A DNA stretch of 8,111 nucleotides from Alphaproteobacteria bacterium (lineage in GTDB: Bacteria > Pseudomonadota > Alphaproteobacteria > Rhodobacterales > Rhodobacteraceae): the NCBI GenBank assembly GCA_003696705.1, contig RFGD01000388.1, forward strand, positions 1 to 8,111, written 5' to 3'. Position numbers and translations under genes: made by a program. Under the pieces are notes generated by a model. The model was not told where the DNA came from. It made no database searches and saw only the letters and a program-made list of their open reading frames with translations. Shown one piece after another: positions 5,048 through 8,111 of this stretch (the first letter of the stretch is position 1; the number at the start of each line of letters is the position of its first letter).

Positions 5048-6475
5048 ATGAGCATTTCACGGTATTTCTCGGCCGGGCTTCTTGGCCTGGCAATTGCGGT
5101 TTCCACGGTTCCCGCGGCGCCGGCCCAGACCCTTCGCGTCATGACCGACAAGGCGGCGCGCACGCTGAAGGTGCCGATGAACCGCGCGGTCGTCGTCGAA
5201 AGCGACGAGCCCTTCGCGGAACTCTCGGTCGCCAATCCGGCGATCGCCGACATCGCGACGCTGTCCGACCGCACGATGTATGTCCTCGGCAAGTCGCCGG
5301 GCCGGACGACGCTGACGCTTCTGTCGCCGGACGGAAAGCTCATCGCCAATGTGGACGTCCAGGTCGAAGCCGACCTTTCCGAACTCAAGCAGCGCCTGCG
5401 CGAGATCCTGCCGGGCGAGAAGATCGAGGTGCGCGCGGCCAACGACGGGATCGTGCTGTCGGGTTCGGCGTCGAGCATTGCCCGAATGAACCGCGCCCTC
5501 GCCCTTGCCGAGCGCTACGCGCCGAAGAAGAACGTCACGAACCTCATGACGGTCGGCGGGACCCAGCAGGTGCTCCTGAAGGTCCGCTTCGCAGAGATGC
5601 AGCGTTCGGTCAGCAAGAACCTGACGGGCAACCTTGCCATCGGTCAGGGCGGCACGAACGGCATCGGGGCGCTGGGTTCGAACACCGGCGCCACCGACAC
5701 GTCGCTTCTCGGCGTGACCAACAGCACGCAAAACCTCATCACGGGCTCGGCGACGCAGCGCATCGGCGCCTTCGGCGTCGGCTTCACGGCCGGCAGCTTC
5801 GAGCTCTCGCTTCTTCTCGAAGCGCTTGAATCGAAGGGCATGGTCCGCACCCTGGCCGAACCGAACCTGTCGGCCCTTTCCGGTCAGCTTGCGACCTTCC
5901 TTGCCGGCGGCGAATATCCGATCCCGGTCCTTGGCGACAACGGCGCCGTCACGATCGAGTACAAGCCCTTTGGCGTCGAACTCAACTTCACGCCGACGGT
6001 GGTCGACAACGACATCATCAACCTCAAGATCGACGCGGCCGTCTCGGGCATCGACACGACCATCACGATCCAGAACGGCGGCTTCTCGATCAACGCCTTC
6101 AAGACGCGCAAGGCGACCACGACGGTCGAGATGCGCGACGGCGAAAGCCTGGCGATCGCCGGCCTCCTCCAGGACGACTTCACCGACCTTGTCGGCCAGG
6201 TGCCGTGGATCGGAGACATCCCCATCCTTGGGGCGCTCTTCCGCTCGTCCGAGTACCAGAAAAAGCAAAGCGAGCTTGTCATCGTCGTCACGCCGCACCT
6301 TGTGACACCCACCCGTGGCGAGGCATTTATGCTTCCCACCGACCGCGTCCGTCCGCCGACCGAGGCCGGCCTGTTCCTGAACGGGAACATCGCCGCGAAG
6401 GCCGGGCTCAAGGGCGCCGCCGGGGAAGTGGCGCGCCAGGACTTCGACAGCTCCTATGGCTATGTGATGGAGTGA
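5048..6475 (+). CDS. cpaC: Flp pilus outer-membrane secretin CpaC (RcpA)
   Basis: CpaC/RcpA forms the multimeric outer-membrane channel through which the Flp fibre leaves the cell. The 475-aa product has a Sec signal peptide (residues 1-27) ending APA before QT. The pilus/secretin N-terminal domain follows (about 30-106, with VPMNRAVVVESDEPFAELSVANPAIADI), then a BON-like stretch (about 108-160, with VLSGSASSIARMNRALALAE). The secretin domain spans about 240-420 and holds VRTLAEPNLSALSGQLATFLAGGEYPIP and the signature VPWIGDIPILGALFRS near 385-400, ending ELVIVVTPHLV. The frame is open back to an ATG at 4967, but the start at 5048 is chosen because it places the signal peptide at the N-terminus and has GGAGAGG and AGG just before it. 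Residues 198-238 are a Gly/Ser/Thr/Asn-rich loop. The next gene begins 3 nt after the stop. Confidence 0.96.
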   Translation: MSISRYFSAGLLGLAIAVSTVPAAPAQTLRVMTDKAARTLKVPMNRAVVVESDEPFAELSVANPAIADIATLSDRTMYVLGKSPGRTTLTLLSPDGKLIANVDVQVEADLSELKQRLREILPGEKIEVRAANDGIVLSGSASSIARMNRALALAERYAPKKNVTNLMTVGGTQQVLLKVRFAEMQRSVSKNLTGNLAIGQGGTNGIGALGSNTGATDTSLLGVTNSTQNLITGSATQRIGAFGVGFTAGSFELSLLLEALESKGMVRTLAEPNLSALSGQLATFLAGGEYPIPVLGDNGAVTIEYKPFGVELNFTPTVVDNDIINLKIDAAVSGIDTTITIQNGGFSINAFKTRKATTTVEMRDGESLAIAGLLQDDFTDLVGQVPWIGDIPILGALFRSSEYQKKQSELVIVVTPHLVTPTRGEAFMLPTDRVRPPTEAGLFLNGNIAAKAGLKGAAGEVARQDFDSSYGYVME

Positions 6476-6478
6476 TCA

Positions 6479-7150
6479 ATGCGACGTGAATTCAAGCTTC
6501 TGGTCTCGGCCGCCGGCCTTGCGCTTCTTTCCGCATGCGCCGACGGCACCTTCGCCGGCATGAATTTCGTCGCGGGCTCGGAAACGGACGAAGGCGAATT
6601 CGGCAAGGCGGTCAACCACAACCTGGCCCTGATGACGAACGAACGCAACGCCGTCATCAGCCTTGCGCGCCGCTTCGCCGAAGAAGTGCCGACAACGGTC
6701 ACCTTTGCCTTCGACAGCGCCCGCCTTGACGAGAACGCCAAGGCGGTCCTCCGTCAGCAGGCCGACTGGATCCGCCAGTTCCCCGAGGTGCGTTTCCGCG
6801 TCTACGGGCACACCGACAAGGTCGGCTCCGAGGCCTACAACAAGGCCCTGGGCCTTCGCCGGGCACGCGCCGTCGTCAATTACCTTGTCTCGCAGGGCGT
6901 CTCGCGCAGCCGCCTCGAGGCCGTCGTGTCCTTCGGCGAAACGCAACCTCTGATCGTGACCGAGGGCCGCGAGCGGCGCAACCGCCGCACCGTGACGGAA
7001 GTCACGGGCTTCGTGAAGCGCTATCGCGGTCAGCTTGACGGCAAGTATGCCGAAGTACTCTACCGCGAGTACCTCAAGAGCGCGTCCGAACCCGCCGACA
7101 TGGGCGCCGGGTCGCAAACCGGCATGGCCGGCGGCGCGCAAGGGGGCTGA
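6479..7150 (+). CDS. OmpA-domain lipoprotein of the tad locus
   Basis: This is a predicted outer-membrane or periplasmic lipoprotein with a peptidoglycan-binding OmpA C-terminal-like domain, probably anchoring the Tad secretin or assembly complex to the cell wall. The signal peptide ends in the lipobox L-S-A-C with C20 as lipid site. The OmpA-like domain covers about 73-176: TVTFAFDSARLDENA (73-87), YGHTDKVGSEAYN (109-121, with the ligand Asp113), LGLRRARAVVNYL (124-136, with the conserved arginine) and ERRNRRT (165-171). The tail after 180 is low-complexity and ends in a Gly-rich run. The start overlaps a ribosome binding site within the end of cpaC (GGAG at 6469-6472, 6 nt before ATG), and only 3 nt separate the genes, so translation is probably coupled. 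It occupies the place where other tad loci carry cpaD. Length is 223 aa. Confidence 0.88.
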   Translation: MRREFKLLVSAAGLALLSACADGTFAGMNFVAGSETDEGEFGKAVNHNLALMTNERNAVISLARRFAEEVPTTVTFAFDSARLDENAKAVLRQQADWIRQFPEVRFRVYGHTDKVGSEAYNKALGLRRARAVVNYLVSQGVSRSRLEAVVSFGETQPLIVTEGRERRNRRTVTEVTGFVKRYRGQLDGKYAEVLYREYLKSASEPADMGAGSQTGMAGGAQGG

Positions 7151-7323
7151 ATTCCCAATAGTTTCGGATTTTTGGCCGTATTGTTGCCCTAGTTAGGCAT
7201 CACCTTTCCTTCGAGGGACCAGTGCGCCTCGACCGAGTCGAGCGACGCTGGAAGAGGGACAACGGGCGGGCCGGATGACCCGGCAATGCCCGCTGGACCC
7301 GAATTTCGAAGGGGACGTGAGGC
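7151..7323 (+). promoter_or_regulatory. Gap upstream of cpaE with AT-rich start and hairpin
   Basis: No gene is seen in these 173 bp. The first 50 bases are AT-rich, including TTTTTGG at 7169-7175, and could hold a promoter for cpaE, but no clear hexamer pair stands out (TTGGCC at 7172 with TTAGGC at 7193 is poor). A compound hairpin lies at 7263-7292: CGGGC (7263-7267) with GCCCG (7288-7292) outside, and GCCGG (7270-7274) with CCGGC (7280-7284) inside, around a 5-nt loop. The cpaE ribosome binding site candidates are AAGGGG at 7310-7315 and GAGG at 7319-7322. Confidence 0.4.
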
Positions 7324-8111
7324 ATGACGAGTAGTGCAATGTTGAGGGCAGAACCCGCGCCGATCCAGGCGTGCACGGTGGCGCGGGACATAGAGTATTT
7401 CGATCTTCTCATCGAGGACATGGAGGCCGAGCTCCACGAGAACTGGGGCGACCTCAACTTCGAAGAGGCCGCGGCCTACCTGCGCCAGCCGGACGCGGAA
7501 GCGCTCGAGTTCATCGTGATCGCGGTCGATGAGAACGACGAAGAGAACATCCCCGTCATTGCCGATCTGGTGCGTGTCGCGAAAGAGCGCGAGATCAAGG
7601 TCATCCTGATCGCCGATGACGTGACGCCGGTCACGCTGCACAAGCTCTTGCGGCTTGGCGCCAACGATTTCGTCCCCTACCCGCTTCCCGAAGGCGCGCT
7701 GCACGAGGCCATCGAACGCGTGCGCAGCGCCCCGGCCGCCGAAACCATCGGCCAGAGCGAGGCCCTTGCCCTGAAGGGCGGGCCTGTCCGTGACGGCATC
7801 GTCCTGCCGGTGCATGGCCTTGCGGGCGGAACCGGGGCCACGACCTTTGCCGTCAACCTGGCATGGGAGCTTGCGAACGCCCACAAGAAGATGACTGAAC
7901 GCGTCTGTCTTCTGGACTTCGATCTGCAGTTCGGGTCGACCTCGACCTTCCTGGATCTGCCCCGGCGCGAAGCCGTCTTCGAGCTTCTGTCCGATGTCTC
8001 GGTCATGGACCAGGACGCCTTCCTTCAGTCGCTCGTGACCTTCAACGAGAAGCTGCATGTCCTGACCGCGCCGCCCGAGATGCTGCCGCTCGACCTGATC
8101 TCGGGCGAGGA
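7324..8111 (+). CDS. cpaE: CpaE/TadZ pilus localisation protein (3' end missing)
   Basis: CpaE/TadZ is a MinD/ParA-like cytosolic protein that places the Tad machinery in the cell. The frame runs open from 7324 to the window edge (262 residues seen; family members are about 380-430 aa). The N-terminal half is an atypical receiver-like domain (about 15-135: FIVIAVDENDEENIPVI, KVILIADDVTP, LLRLGANDFVPYPL). The MinD-like domain begins at about 158 with VLPVHGLAGGTGATTFAVNLAW. The P-loop is G168-G-T-G-A-T-T174: the usual GKT lysine is alanine (A172), while the signature-lysine position is also not lysine. The second loop LLDFDLQFGS (196-205) is typical. The ATG at 7324 gives a family-like N-terminus; an in-frame ATG at 7339 is an alternative. 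The final base pairs are an incomplete codon. It follows the OmpA gene by 173 bp, so it may have its own promoter. Confidence 0.94.
   Translation, partial: MTSSAMLRAEPAPIQACTVARDIEYFDLLIEDMEAELHENWGDLNFEEAAAYLRQPDAEALEFIVIAVDENDEENIPVIADLVRVAKEREIKVILIADDVTPVTLHKLLRLGANDFVPYPLPEGALHEAIERVRSAPAAETIGQSEALALKGGPVRDGIVLPVHGLAGGTGATTFAVNLAWELANAHKKMTERVCLLDFDLQFGSTSTFLDLPRREAVFELLSDVSVMDQDAFLQSLVTFNEKLHVLTAPPEMLPLDLISGE

Noticed and set aside
3745..5478. Open frame of 577 codons on the - strand across flp, cpaB and cpaC
   Set aside because: It is antisense to three well-supported pilus genes and their gaps, has no ribosome binding site of note, and is a product of high third-position GC.
5057..6298. 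Open frame of 413 codons on the - strand opposite cpaC
   Set aside because: Its sequence is the charged Arg/Asp/Val-rich type made by reading a GC-rich gene backwards; cpaC on the + strand is certain.

Overview
The window is high-GC DNA with the gene content of a Rhodobacterales alphaproteobacterium (Rhodobacteraceae/Paracoccaceae). The taxon call is an inference. It rests on a DUF6455-type small cysteine protein, a Flp pilin starting its mature part with AVTVDW, a CpaB with a C-terminal cysteine pair, and an OmpA-domain lipoprotein between cpaC and cpaE. No rRNA, tRNA, CRISPR array or insertion sequence was seen.

Left part (1-3201) is housekeeping and small conserved genes. It holds the 3' three quarters of rimO (+), then dgkA (-), whose stop codon lies in the same CTAG as the rimO stop. 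Next come a DUF6455-like cysteine-rich protein (-) and a periplasmic M48 metallopeptidase lipoprotein (-). A small unrecognised 83-aa protein (+) is divergent from the peptidase. A DUF167/YggU protein (-) converges on it.

A 365-bp non-coding region (3202-3566) separates this part from a tad/cpa (Flp pilus) locus that fills the rest of the window. This region contains an unusually AT-rich block, two perfect dyads and a cluster of three GANTC sites.

Right part (3567-8111), all on +, is flp (pilin), cpaB (periplasmic assembly protein), cpaC (outer-membrane secretin), an OmpA-domain lipoprotein and the start of cpaE/tadZ, cut by the window edge. Together these encode the fibre subunit, the outer-membrane channel, its periplasmic and peptidoglycan-linked parts, and the polar-localisation ATPase-like protein. 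The motor ATPase (cpaF/tadA), platform proteins (tadB, tadC), prepilin peptidase and a canonical cpaD are not in view. cpaC and the OmpA gene are 3 nt apart and probably translationally coupled. The other three junctions are 173-220 nt long and each carries a GC-rich hairpin. The one after flp looks like a terminator or attenuator, which would give far more pilin than assembly proteins. Nothing here is a wholly undescribed system. The most interesting items are the regulatory structures in the tad gaps and the variant motifs in Flp and CpaE.
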